From contig CAZETS010000006.1 of the NCBI GenBank assembly GCA_964515335.1, positions 38,984-102,983 of the forward strand: a stretch of 64,000 nucleotides of DNA. The letters are read 5' to 3'. The stretch comes from TMED88 sp964515335. GTDB taxonomy: Bacteria; Myxococcota_A; UBA9160; UBA4427. Shown here piece by piece: positions 25,101-32,784 of this stretch (positions within the stretch are counted from its first letter, which is position 1; the number at the start of each line of letters is the position of its first letter). A program made the position numbers and the translations under genes. The notes under the pieces were generated by a model. It searched no databases, was not told where the DNA came from, and saw nothing but the letters and a program-made list of their open reading frames with translations.

Positions 25101-25311
25101 GCTCCTCCTCGAGCTTCTGTGTGACGAGCCGCTCGATCTCCTCGGCGGAGGCTCCCGTCCACACCGTGGTGACGACGGCCTCGTTGAGGTTGATGTCCTG
25201 GAAGAACTCGAGCGGGATGCGCGTGTAGGCCGCGTAGCCGCCGAGCAGGCAGACGAAGAACAGCACGTTCACGAGCACCGTCTGCCGGACGCTGAAGGCC
25301 GGCGGGCTCAA
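22120..25311 (-). CDS. RND-family transporter (AcrB/HAE1-like), second system
   Basis: 1063 residues, full RND length. It begins at a TTG (25311) that overlaps the TGA of the adaptor gene (TTGA). The first helix (VRQTVLVNVLFFVCLLGGYAAY) leads into a porter loop; the proton-relay acids D403 and D404 lie in LLVSGMLVDDAIIVLENIY. The second half has PLVVVTAVPFAFVGIVLG, AIGLTGVVVNDSLVMVDFI and RFRPILLTTLTTVVAL. It is not close to the first RND protein (9050-12175) in loop sequence and belongs to a different branch of the family. Partner: the adaptor encoded at 25308-26588. No regulator or outer-membrane channel is next to it. Confidence 0.9.
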   Translation of the reverse strand: MSPPAFSVRQTVLVNVLFFVCLLGGYAAYTRIPLEFFQDINLNEAVVTTVWTGASAEEIERLVTQKLEEELLTVSDIDQMRSVSSAGVSSINIDFDEFLDEVEYEAALNDVRAALDRVSDLPADAEEPVISEGKFSEFAPVVMIALVDEGDIGPLALREVARDVKSRLRDLGGANRIEIRGEQDREVLVDLDQDVAARYGLTVPDVVTRIRRQNLNLPAGTFETATGESTLRARGDYQSIEEILETVVTENDDGTVVRLGEIASVAEALEKARFVNRYNGRPALFVTITKKSAADVVDLVAEVDAWIEGYRDRLPPGVEIFKTFDTARFVTGRMGILVDNLVAGVALVVLLLWFTIGFRNAALTAIAIPFSFLTAMILFPVFGVSLNATTITGMLLVSGMLVDDAIIVLENIYSRIERGEPLREAVVRGTEEVLWPVIAAVTTTCAAFLPLLLVGGTSGKFVSILPKAVVLCLIASLFECLVILPAHYLDFGSRRAAGGEALGRLDRFRARVDRGLGALRGLYVKGLDVTLAHRGAFGALLVSLIALAYAGSGHLRVDLFPGEYDTFNILLEMPSDSSLDQTDEVVRAYEAIVAETLGTDTRDYSSTVGMSVDINYDRLMGSHYSMTALSMEPTPENVKAPEEALFRMQQKVEAFADAWPGEIRELRVQAEQDGPPIGAPVEMRLHGDDYVLGKLVAGEVKAFLETVPGVYNIEDNLKLGTPEVRLLVDEERMARHGLGFEDLALALRGANDGLLAGSFRDPRRNEDVDIRVMLADRHRASLQELLDVDVATPGGYLVRLRDVADIEVARGYMAYHRYDGRRTVSVLAQVDDEQATSLSANQALQARFADLETRHPELEVRYGGEFEDSAEAFADLARAFPVALVAIYMILAALFRSYLQPLVVVTAVPFAFVGIVLGVAALDYSVSFVLLYAAIGLTGVVVNDSLVMVDFINRARRDEGLPLLEAVRQSGARRFRPILLTTLTTVVALMPMALGLQGESKTYGPFAAAIAFGLMVATIGTLFAVPLSYTSLLVWQERIGRRWRRGRETPGTLAPGSTPRPAD

Positions 25312-26588
25312 GACGGCGGCTCCTCCACGGTCGCGTCGGTGCCGGAGGCCGGTTCGGAGCTTTGGGCGCCGGTGGGTGCCGTCGCGGTGCGGGCCGCCGG
25401 CGGACCCGTGTCGCGCAGGGCGACCCGCATGCCGTCACGCAGCCCCCGCACGTCCGAGGTGGCGATGCGCTCGCCTCCCTCGAGGCCGCTCGTCACCTCG
25501 CGCCACTCCGGCCGGAAGGCGACGGCCCGGGTCGTTACGCGGCGGCGCTCGGCGCGGACGTCCCGAGGATCATCGGCGGATGCGGCCTCGAGCACGTAGA
25601 GGTACTCGAGATCGAACTCGGAGAAGACGCTGCGCCGAGGCACCCAGAACGCAGGCCGGCCGTCGCCGATCTCGAAGCGCACGGTGCCCAGCATGCCGGG
25701 CAGCAGCGCCTCCTCGGCGTTCGGTACGAGCACGGCCACCGGGTACTTGCTGGTGCGGCTGTCGACGGTGCGGCCGGGATTCACGACACGGCCCTCGAAC
25801 CAGCGGCCGGAGTACGCTTCGACCGAGACCCGGACCGGGTCGCCGTCCTTCACCGCGAGGATCTCGCGGTCCGACAGCCCCACCTCGATCTCGACCTCCG
25901 AGATGTCCGCGAGCTCGGCGACCGGCTCGCCGGGATTGAGGTAGGCGCCGGGCTCGAGGTCGAGCGCGTGGACGATGCCGGCGAACGGCGCGCGGATCTC
26001 GGTCTTGGCCAGCCGGGTCTCCGCGTCGAGTAGCGCCGCGCGGGCCTCGGCGACCTGCGCGGCGGCGCTCTTGTCCACGCTTTCGGCGCGGTCGAGCTCG
26101 GCGGTGCTGGCGACGCCGCGGGTCGACAGCTCCCGCTGCCGCGCCACCTCGGCCGCAGCGAGCTTCTCGCTCGCCCGGGCGCGCAGCAGCGCGGCGCGGC
26201 CGCGCTCGACGGCTGCACGAGGCAGGGCCGGATCGAGGCGAACGAGAACCTCGCCGGCCGTGACCGTGGTGTGCTCGTCGACCGCGATCGAGACCACGCG
26301 CCCGGCGACCTCGGCGCCGATCACGACGTGGCGCACGGGTTCGAGGATGCCGGAGACGTCGACCACGGTCCGGGCCTCGGTGTGGGCGACCGTGAGTGCG
26401 TCGACGGTCACGGCCGGCAGGGTCGAGGACGAGGTGGCGGCGCCCGCTTCGACTCGAGCGCTCGCCCGCCGCGCCTCCGCCTCGCGGGCAGAGCGCGCGG
26501 CATCCGAGGTGCGCAGCAGGATCACCGCCACCACGGTCAGTAGCAGGGCGGCGCCGAACACGACGGCGCGAAGGGAAGGGCGTCGCAT
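25308..26588 (-). CDS. RND efflux periplasmic adaptor (membrane-fusion protein), second system
   Basis: 426 residues from ATG 26588. An N-terminal helix (SLRAVVFGAALLLTVVAVILL) anchors it in the inner membrane. Lipoyl halves are at GAEVAGRVVSIAVDEHTTVTAG and KTEIRAPFAGIVHALDLEPG, separated by an Ala/Arg/Glu-rich coiled coil (~120-185). Later come a beta-barrel segment (GDPVRVSVEAYSGRWFEG) and a Pro/Thr/Ala-rich tail after ~400. It pairs with the RND protein whose TTG start overlaps its stop. A region rich in Ala, Arg and Ser (residues 28-50) precedes the first lipoyl domain. Substrate unknown. Confidence 0.9.
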   Translation of the reverse strand: MRRPSLRAVVFGAALLLTVVAVILLRTSDAARSAREAEARRASARVEAGAATSSSTLPAVTVDALTVAHTEARTVVDVSGILEPVRHVVIGAEVAGRVVSIAVDEHTTVTAGEVLVRLDPALPRAAVERGRAALLRARASEKLAAAEVARQRELSTRGVASTAELDRAESVDKSAAAQVAEARAALLDAETRLAKTEIRAPFAGIVHALDLEPGAYLNPGEPVAELADISEVEIEVGLSDREILAVKDGDPVRVSVEAYSGRWFEGRVVNPGRTVDSRTSKYPVAVLVPNAEEALLPGMLGTVRFEIGDGRPAFWVPRRSVFSEFDLEYLYVLEAASADDPRDVRAERRRVTTRAVAFRPEWREVTSGLEGGERIATSDVRGLRDGMRVALRDTGPPAARTATAPTGAQSSEPASGTDATVEEPPS

Positions 26589-26715
26589 ACCGGAAGGGTA
26601 GCCGAGACGTCGGCGGGCCCTGCGCGGCCCGGGTGTCGTGACGCTCGATGGTCGTCCCGGGCGCCACGGCGTCACGATGGCCGGCGCCGCGAAGACCGGG
26701 CGGCGCCTCCTCGTG

Positions 26716-27708
26716 CTAGTCGATCCCCGGCAGCCACGCGGCGCCGCGCACGCCGCTCGAGTCGCCGAAGCGGGCGCGTGCCAGTCGCGTTTCGACGGCG
26801 TCGCTGCTGACCCAGCTTCCCCAGTGTGCCGGAACGCCGCACGCCGCATCGTAGATGCGCTCGATGTTCGACACGCCACCGCCGAGCACCACGAAGTGGG
26901 GATCGAGGAAGTTGATGATCTGCGAGAGCGCGAAGGCGAGCTGCCGGACGTAGACGTCGAGGGTCTGGTTCGCGGCGTGGTCGCCGTCGGCGGCGAGTCG
27001 GGCGATGTCCGGCGCGCCGAGGTCGTCGCCGCTGAGGGTTCGATGGGTGCGGGCGAGGCCCGGGCCCGAGAGGTAGGTCTCGATGCAGTCGTCGTGGCCG
27101 CAGAAACAGGGGCGAGGCGGGTCCTCGACGATCTGCGCCTCTCGCGGCAGCAGGTTGTGGCCCCACTCGCCGCAGAGACCGTTGGGGCCCGCGAGCAGGC
27201 GCTTGTCCTGCACGATGCCGCCGCCCACCCCCGTGCCCAGGATCGCGCCGAATACGCGCTGGCCTGCGGCGCCGGCGCCGTCGACCGCCTCGGAGAGCGC
27301 GAAGCAGTCGGCGTCGTTCGCGACCGCCACCGCTCGCCCGAGCGCTTCGCTGACTTCCCGCCCGAAGAAGCGGCCGTTCAGGCAGGTCGAGTTGCAGTTC
27401 TTCATGGCGCCGGTCACGGTGGACACCGAGCCCGGCATCCCGATGCCGACGGACGGTGTGGACCCCTTCTCCTTCGCCGGCCCCTTTGCCGCTCCCTTTG
27501 CCTCTCCCTTCGCCTCGCCCTTCGCCTCTCTTTTCGCGTTCCGGTTCGACTCGGCGTCGAGTGTGCGGATCAGCTCGACGGTCGAGCGAACGGTGGCCTC
27601 GTAGTCGTCGTGGGGTGTGGGCACGCGACGCCGGTCGAGGATCTCACCGTCGTCGGCGAGGAGCACGCCCTCGATCTTCGTCCCGCCGAGGTCGATTCCG
27701 ATGCGCAT
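26716..27708 (-). CDS. mak: ROK-family fructokinase/sugar kinase (Mak-like) with a lysine-rich insertion
   Basis: 330 residues. Start MRIGIDLGGTKIEGVLL is the ATP-binding phosphate-1 motif. GIGMPGSVS, AVANDADCFALSEAVDG, GAILGTGVGGGI and EWGHN follow the ROK order, and CFCGHDDCIETYLSG is the zinc site. The sequence follows E. coli Mak (YajF) closely, including GDSSGVRGAAWL at the end, so fructose (or a related hexose) is the likely substrate, phosphorylated with ATP. Between residues 55 and 83 there is an insertion of AKGE-like repeats not found in the family. It lies on a surface loop before the GxGxPG motif, so activity may survive. It is divergent from the methyltransferase gene. Confidence 0.88.
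   Translation of the reverse strand: MRIGIDLGGTKIEGVLLADDGEILDRRRVPTPHDDYEATVRSTVELIRTLDAESNRNAKREAKGEAKGEAKGAAKGPAKEKGSTPSVGIGMPGSVSTVTGAMKNCNSTCLNGRFFGREVSEALGRAVAVANDADCFALSEAVDGAGAAGQRVFGAILGTGVGGGIVQDKRLLAGPNGLCGEWGHNLLPREAQIVEDPPRPCFCGHDDCIETYLSGPGLARTHRTLSGDDLGAPDIARLAADGDHAANQTLDVYVRQLAFALSQIINFLDPHFVVLGGGVSNIERIYDAACGVPAHWGSWVSSDAVETRLARARFGDSSGVRGAAWLPGID
27460..27546 (-). repeat. 12-bp tandem repeats encoding (EAKG)n in the fructokinase
   Basis: On the coding strand this segment is an imperfect array of 12-base units encoding EAKG, EAKG, EAKG, AAKG, PAKE and similar (residues 55-83). It is in frame, so the kinase reading frame continues. The units differ at some bases, so the array is not fresh. 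Confidence 0.8.
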
Positions 27709-27795
27709 CGAGGGTCGTCCAGGTGGCCGCGAGAACCTCTCGACGTCGGACTCTCGGCGTCGGTAGGCCGCGCGGGATGCCGTAACGTAGGCCAG

Positions 27796-28557
27796 ATGAT
27801 GGCAGCGCTCTCGGAGCTCGGCCTACGGGTACGCACCGGCCTCGCGATGCTCGACTGGCGCGCCCTGGCGATGCGTCCGGGCCATTGCCCGCTCTGCGGA
27901 CCGACGCTGTTCCTGCGGCTCAGCCGCGACCCGCTCGGCGCCCGCTGCGCGCGTTGCGCGGCCTGGCCCGTCAGCATGGCGATGGGGGTCGTGTTCGAGC
28001 AGCTGGTGGCAGATCCGCCGCGCGTTCGTGTCTACGAGGCGTCCGGGCGCGGGCCGTGGGTCGAATACCTGTCCGCGCGCAGCGGCGAACTCGTTCGCTC
28101 GGAGTACTGGGACGAGGTGCCGCGCGGCGAGTTCCGGGACGGCGTCGCCTGCGAGGACCTCGAGGCGCTGAGCTTTCCCGACGCGCGCTTCGATGTCTGC
28201 ACCCACACGGAGGTGCTCGAGCACGTCGCGGACGACGCCGCGGCGCTGCGCGAGTCGTGGCGTGTGCTCGTGCCCGGGGGCTGGCTGATCTTCACCGTAC
28301 CGATCTTCGAGCGCGCCGAGACGGTGGAGCGCGCCGTGCGCGACCCGGACGGCCGGGTGCGGCACCTGCTCGCGCCGGAGTACCACGACGACCTGCTGCG
28401 GGGGCAGGGCCGCGTGCTCGTCTTCCGCGAGTACGGGGCCGACCTGGTCGAGAGGCTGGAGCGGGCCGGCTTCGAGTGCGCCGAGGTCCGCGAGGTCGCC
28501 GATCCCAGCGGGTTCGGACACGCGCCGCGGGTGGTCGTGGCACGCAAACCCGGGTAG
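27796..28557 (+). CDS. SAM-dependent methyltransferase with N-terminal Cys pairs
   Basis: 253 residues from ATG 27796. The N-terminal part has two Cys pairs (CPLC and CARC, 25 residues apart), probably a small zinc site. The methyltransferase part is Class I: the acidic loop DLEALSFPDARFDVCTHTEVLEHV is the DxxxLPFxDxxFD type seen in methyltransferase family 11, followed by ESWRVLVPGGWLIFTVP. The usual glycine-rich motif I is not obvious, because the region before it is short. Substrate unknown; similar Cys-containing enzymes methylate sugars or lipids. It is divergent from the fructokinase and convergent with a NUDIX gene. Confidence 0.7.
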   Translation: MMAALSELGLRVRTGLAMLDWRALAMRPGHCPLCGPTLFLRLSRDPLGARCARCAAWPVSMAMGVVFEQLVADPPRVRVYEASGRGPWVEYLSARSGELVRSEYWDEVPRGEFRDGVACEDLEALSFPDARFDVCTHTEVLEHVADDAAALRESWRVLVPGGWLIFTVPIFERAETVERAVRDPDGRVRHLLAPEYHDDLLRGQGRVLVFREYGADLVERLERAGFECAEVREVADPSGFGHAPRVVVARKPG

Positions 28558-28586
28558 CCGGAGAGCGGGGCGCGAGCGCGCAGGGG

Positions 28587-29198
28587 CTACTCGCGGTCGA
28601 TGCGGGGCACGCCGCGGCGGTAGCGGATGAAGAGCGGCCCGCCGCGCCGACCGGCGTGCACGCGCTCGACGTGGCGCAGCACCTCGGTCGTCACGTCGAT
28701 GATGGGCAGGTCGAATGCCTTCGCGATCGGCACCCACCTCAGGTCGATGAGCTCCCCGTTGCTGCGCAGCCGCCCGGTGGCCCTGTCGGCGGACGCCATG
28801 AAGAAGCGCGCGTGGTAGCGGATCGCGCTTTCGGACGGCGTGATGGCCCGGCCGAGGTAGGTGAGCGCCGCGTGGTCGGGGCGGATCGTGGCGCCGTGGA
28901 CCTCGCCGAGGGCGAGCCCGGTCTCCTCCCAGGTCTCGCGGACGGCCGCGCTCGCCAGCGCGCGCACTTGCGCCGAGTTCCAGCGCGCCTCCAGGGGACG
29001 CGCCTTCGCGCGCGGCATCGCCCGAGTCACCGGCAGCGCGGCGTCGTCGCTCTCGACGCGGCCGCCCGGGAACACCCAGACGTCGGGCATGAAGCGGTCC
29101 CGGGGCGGACGCCGTCCCATCAGCACCCGCAGGTCGCCCGCGCCTCCCTTCGTGACCACCAGGCTGGCTGCGTCGCGCGGGCGTGTTCGGTTCGGCAT
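28587..29198 (-). CDS. NUDIX hydrolase, NUDT19-like with interrupted Nudix box
   Basis: 203 residues from ATG 29198. The Nudix box is split: FPGGRVESDDA at 43-53 holds the glycines, but the REtWEEtG part (87-94, AAVRETWEETGL) comes about 40 residues later instead of about 12. The same insertion is known in NUDT19 and related CoA diphosphohydrolases, which cut CoA and acyl-CoA to 4'-phosphopantetheine derivatives and 3',5'-ADP. The start has GRRPPRDRFMPDVWVFPGG, also typical. This fits a cell with many acyl-CoA enzymes, though ADP-ribose or nucleotide sugars cannot be excluded. Cytoplasmic; no signal peptide. Confidence 0.78.
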   Translation of the reverse strand: MPNRTRPRDAASLVVTKGGAGDLRVLMGRRPPRDRFMPDVWVFPGGRVESDDAALPVTRAMPRAKARPLEARWNSAQVRALASAAVRETWEETGLALGEVHGATIRPDHAALTYLGRAITPSESAIRYHARFFMASADRATGRLRSNGELIDLRWVPIAKAFDLPIIDVTTEVLRHVERVHAGRRGGPLFIRYRRGVPRIDRE

Positions 29199-29336
29199 GG
29201 CCCGGCAGACTAGCTTGGATGATCCGAGAAGCCCGGCCGCGAGCCCTTCCCCATCGTCCCCGACCGATGCGTATTGGGATAGGCTCCAAGCTCGTCGCTG
29301 GCCGCCCGGCGCGGGGCCGTAGCGGGAGGGGGAACG

Positions 29337-31565
29337 ATGCTCGGAAGGATCGTCGTCGGCGGTGTGGCCGTGATCGCGTTGGCGCTGCTCTTGCTCTACG
29401 GGCTCGGCCGAGGCTGGCTGATGTCCGACCAACACGCGGGCGAAGCGGCGGGCGGCGCGATCCCGGCGGCGGTGGTCGCCGAGCGCGAGGCCGCGCAATC
29501 GGGCGCCGCCTCCGCGATCGGCGTCGCGCCCGGCAAACAGATCCTGTTCGGCGATCTGCACGTTCACACGACCTTCTCGTTCGACGCCTTCCAGATGAGC
29601 CTGCCGATGGCGGGCGGCGACGGCGCCTACCCGGTCTCCGACGCCTGCGACTTCGCGCGACACTGCGCGGGACTCGACTTCTGGTCGATCAACGACCACG
29701 GGGTGTCGCTCACCCCGCGCCGCTGGCAGGAGACGATCGACTCGGTGCGTCAGTGCAACGCGGTGGCCGGCAACGCCGCAAACCCGGACGTCGTCGCCTA
29801 CCTGGGGTGGGAGTGGACCCAGGTCGGCACCCGGCCCGAGAACCACTACGGCCACAAGAACGTGATCGTCCGCGACCTCGAAGACGAGCGCATCCCGGCG
29901 CGTCCGATCAGCGCCGGCACGCCGCCGGGCATGCGCAGTGCCGGCGAGCTGGCGCCGTCCCCGTTCGTGATGGGCGCACTCGCCCTCTACATGTGGAACG
30001 ACGGCGGGCCCGAGCTCGTCCGCTATCTCGACGAGACGGCGGCGGTCGCCGACTGTCCGGCGGGCGTGCCCGTGCGCGAGCTGCCGGCCGACTGCCGCGA
30101 GCTCGCGCCGACCCCGAAGGAGCTGTTCGAGAAGCTCGACGACTGGGGGCACGAGACCCTGGTGATCCCGCACGGCACCAGCTGGGGCTTCTACACGCCA
30201 CCGGGGTCGGCCTGGGACAAGCAGCTCGCGCCCGGTCTCCACGATCCGGATCGGCAGCGGCTGATCGAGGTGTACAGCGGCCACGGCAACTCCGAGGAGT
30301 ACCGCTCGTTCGGGGCCGTCGCGGTCGGCGCCGACGGCGCGCGCACGTGTCCCGAGCCCAGCGACGGCTACCTGCCCTCGTGTTGGCGGGCCGGGGAGAT
30401 CATCGAAGCGCGCTGTCTGAGCGCCGGGGGCTCCGGCGAGACGTGTGCGAAGCGCGCTGAGCGGGCCCGTCAGTGGTTCGTCGAGGCCGACTTCAACGGC
30501 GGCGCCGCGGTGGTTCGCCGGACCGGTGTGGGCGACTGGCAGGACGCCGGGCAGTGTCGCGACTGCTTCCTGCCCGCCTTCAACTACCGGCCGAAGAGCT
30601 CCGTGCAGTACATCATGGCGCTCGGCGGTGAGAGCGTGCCGGATCGCTTCCGCTTCGGCTTCGTGGCCGCGAGCGACAACCACTCGGGCCGGCCCGGCAC
30701 CGGCTACAAGCAGGTGGCCCGCACCGAGTTCACCGAGGCGCGCTTCGGCAACTTCGTCGACACGCCGCTCGGTTACGTGTCGGAAGACGGGCCGCTCGAC
30801 GAGCCCCGGGAGCCGGTGCCGATCGAGGACATCGCCATTCCGTTCGCGGTTTTCGAGACCGAGCGCCAGGCGTCGTTCTTCCTCGAAGGAGGACTCGCGG
30901 CGGTGCACGCGCCCGGCCGCGACCGTGACGCGGTCTTCGACGCAATGAAGCGCCGAGAGGTCTACGGCACCAGTGGACCGCGCATCCTGCTGTGGTTCGA
31001 TCTGCTGAACGCACCGGGCGGGCGTCCGGCGCCGATGGGATCGGCGGTCGCGCTCGCCGAAACGCCGATCTTCCAGGTGCGCGCCGTCGGCTCTTTCGAG
31101 CAGAAGCCCGGCTGTCCGCCGGACGGCGTCGAAGCGCTCGGCGAGGAGCGCCTCGCGCGCTTGTGCCGGGGCGAGTGCTATCACCCGTCCGACCGCCGGC
31201 GCGCGATCGACCGGATCGAGGTGGTGCGCGTGCGGCCGCAGCGGGTGCGGGGCGAGCCGGTGGCGCCGCTCATCGAAGACCCCTGGAAGGTGCTGTCCTG
31301 TCCGGGCGACCCGGCGGGATGTCAGATCGCCTTCACCGACCCCGAGTACGTGGGCGCCGGTCGCGACACGCTCTACTACGTGCGCGCCGTCGAGGCGCCG
31401 ACGCCGACGGTGGCCGCCGACCCGCTCGGCTGTCAGCGCGATGCCAGCGGCCGCTGCGTGGCGGTCGATCCGTGCTTCGGCCGGCCGGCCGAGGACGAGT
31501 GCCTGAGCGACGCGCAGCATCGGGCCTGGTCGTCGCCGATCTTCGTCGACCGTCCGAGGAGCTGA
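29337..31565 (+). CDS. DUF3604-family secreted metallohydrolase-like protein
   Basis: 742 residues from ATG 29337, after a ribosome-binding-like GGGAGGGGG. A hydrophobic helix at residues 5-23 anchors or exports it. The PHP-like start motif is ILFGDLHVHTTFSFDAF (H75, H77), then DFWSINDHGVSL, HETLVIPHGTSWG and AASDNHSGRPGTGYK, which give further metal-binding His and Asp residues in the order seen in DUF3604 proteins. The C-terminal part (from ~580) has several Cys residues (CYHPSDRRRAIDRIE, CPGD, CQIAF), probably disulfides. The family is common in marine and soil bacteria; its substrate is unknown. It is convergent with the propeller gene by 13 bases. Confidence 0.82.
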   Translation: MLGRIVVGGVAVIALALLLLYGLGRGWLMSDQHAGEAAGGAIPAAVVAEREAAQSGAASAIGVAPGKQILFGDLHVHTTFSFDAFQMSLPMAGGDGAYPVSDACDFARHCAGLDFWSINDHGVSLTPRRWQETIDSVRQCNAVAGNAANPDVVAYLGWEWTQVGTRPENHYGHKNVIVRDLEDERIPARPISAGTPPGMRSAGELAPSPFVMGALALYMWNDGGPELVRYLDETAAVADCPAGVPVRELPADCRELAPTPKELFEKLDDWGHETLVIPHGTSWGFYTPPGSAWDKQLAPGLHDPDRQRLIEVYSGHGNSEEYRSFGAVAVGADGARTCPEPSDGYLPSCWRAGEIIEARCLSAGGSGETCAKRAERARQWFVEADFNGGAAVVRRTGVGDWQDAGQCRDCFLPAFNYRPKSSVQYIMALGGESVPDRFRFGFVAASDNHSGRPGTGYKQVARTEFTEARFGNFVDTPLGYVSEDGPLDEPREPVPIEDIAIPFAVFETERQASFFLEGGLAAVHAPGRDRDAVFDAMKRREVYGTSGPRILLWFDLLNAPGGRPAPMGSAVALAETPIFQVRAVGSFEQKPGCPPDGVEALGEERLARLCRGECYHPSDRRRAIDRIEVVRVRPQRVRGEPVAPLIEDPWKVLSCPGDPAGCQIAFTDPEYVGAGRDTLYYVRAVEAPTPTVAADPLGCQRDASGRCVAVDPCFGRPAEDECLSDAQHRAWSSPIFVDRPRS

Positions 31566-31578
31566 GGCGGGAGCCGGG

Positions 31579-32778
31579 CTACGGGGCTTCGCCGGCTCGG
31601 GTCGCCGGCCCGGACGGCACGAGGCCGAGGCCGTCGGGGAAGCGGAGGCCCTCGATCAGCACCTCCGGCGGGTGCGGGGCGCCGCGATCGTCGAAGCGGA
31701 TGCGGCGCAGCTTGCCGTTCGACCCCGGCCCGAGGTCGAGACCGTCCCAGGCCAGATCGATGTCGGCGTAGTAGAGCGTTCCGTCCCGACCGAGGGCGAG
31801 TCCCATCGGGTTGCCTGTAGCAAATGGCGGCCACAGGCCGTCGGGCTCGAGCACTTTGCGGACGAGGGTGCCGTCCGGCGCGATCTCGAGGATCTCGCCC
31901 GTGAACACGCTGCCCGCGTAGAGGTGTCCGTTTCGCGCGAACGCGAGTCCCGAGAAGGTGTAGAGCCCGCGGAAGAAGACCTCGCGCTGAACGCGGTCGG
32001 CGAGCGGGGCGCCGCTCTCGTCGCGCCGACCGCAGCCGCCCGCCGCGTGCGGACCGGTGGGGAACGGTGGCGAGAAACGGTAGATGGCGGCGCGACCGGC
32101 CGAGGCCACGTAGACACGGCCCTCCCCGTCGATCGCGAGGCCCATCGCATTGCCGATGTCGACGGCGAGCTTGCAGAAGTTGGCGCTCGTCGCGTCCGTG
32201 TCGGGATAGGCGCCGGGTGGGCCCGGGAAGTGCGCGTACGGCGGGTACCACATCAAGAGCTGGCCGCGTGGGCGGCCGAAGCCGACGTTGCCGAGTTCGG
32301 TCGTGAAGAGGAGGCCGTGCGCGTCGAACCCACAGCCGTAGGGCTCGGCCTGCTCGACGAAGGCGCTCGCCGCGAGCTTGCCGGTTGCGCGTCCGCGCGC
32401 GTCGAACACCCCCCAGCCAGGCAGCGGCGAGGGTTGACCCGTGTCCTCGGCGGCCACGAAGCCGCCGCTTCCGTCGGGCAGGGCGCACACCATGCCGTTC
32501 ACGTCTCGCCGCATCGGCCGCGAGTGGTCCGAGCGCCCGCCTCCGCTCTGCTCGCGGGGGGCGTGCTCGACGAAGATCTCCACGCGCGGCGCGGGGTCGT
32601 CGGCGGTCGCGAGGTCGATGCGCCGGACGTTGTTGCCCTCCGTCACGTACAGCCAGTCGGCCGCTGCGCCGGGCGGGCTCGCCGCGGTGGCCAGGAGCCA
32701 GGCGATCGCAGCGGCGATGCACGGACGTGACGCGGCGCGCCGGGTCGCTTGCCCGGGTGCGGCCCCTCGGCTACCCAC
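31579..32778 (-). CDS. Secreted beta-propeller protein (SMP-30/NHL-like)
   Basis: 399 residues from GTG 32778, the only start that keeps the signal peptide (RRAASRPCIAAAIAWLLATAA...GAAADW). The mature part is built of repeated strands such as NAMGLAIDGEGRVYVAS, TFSGLAFARNGHLYAG and NPMGLALGRDGTLYYAD, the pattern of six-bladed SMP-30/gluconolactonase and NHL propellers. It probably binds or hydrolyses a lactone or sugar in the periplasm; no catalytic acid set could be verified. Its start is only 6 bases from the start of the divergent HAL2-like gene, so each promoter must lie inside the other gene. Confidence 0.65.
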   Translation of the reverse strand: MGSRGAAPGQATRRAASRPCIAAAIAWLLATAASPPGAAADWLYVTEGNNVRRIDLATADDPAPRVEIFVEHAPREQSGGGRSDHSRPMRRDVNGMVCALPDGSGGFVAAEDTGQPSPLPGWGVFDARGRATGKLAASAFVEQAEPYGCGFDAHGLLFTTELGNVGFGRPRGQLLMWYPPYAHFPGPPGAYPDTDATSANFCKLAVDIGNAMGLAIDGEGRVYVASAGRAAIYRFSPPFPTGPHAAGGCGRRDESGAPLADRVQREVFFRGLYTFSGLAFARNGHLYAGSVFTGEILEIAPDGTLVRKVLEPDGLWPPFATGNPMGLALGRDGTLYYADIDLAWDGLDLGPGSNGKLRRIRFDDRGAPHPPEVLIEGLRFPDGLGLVPSGPATRAGEAP

Positions 32779-32784
32779 CCCGCC

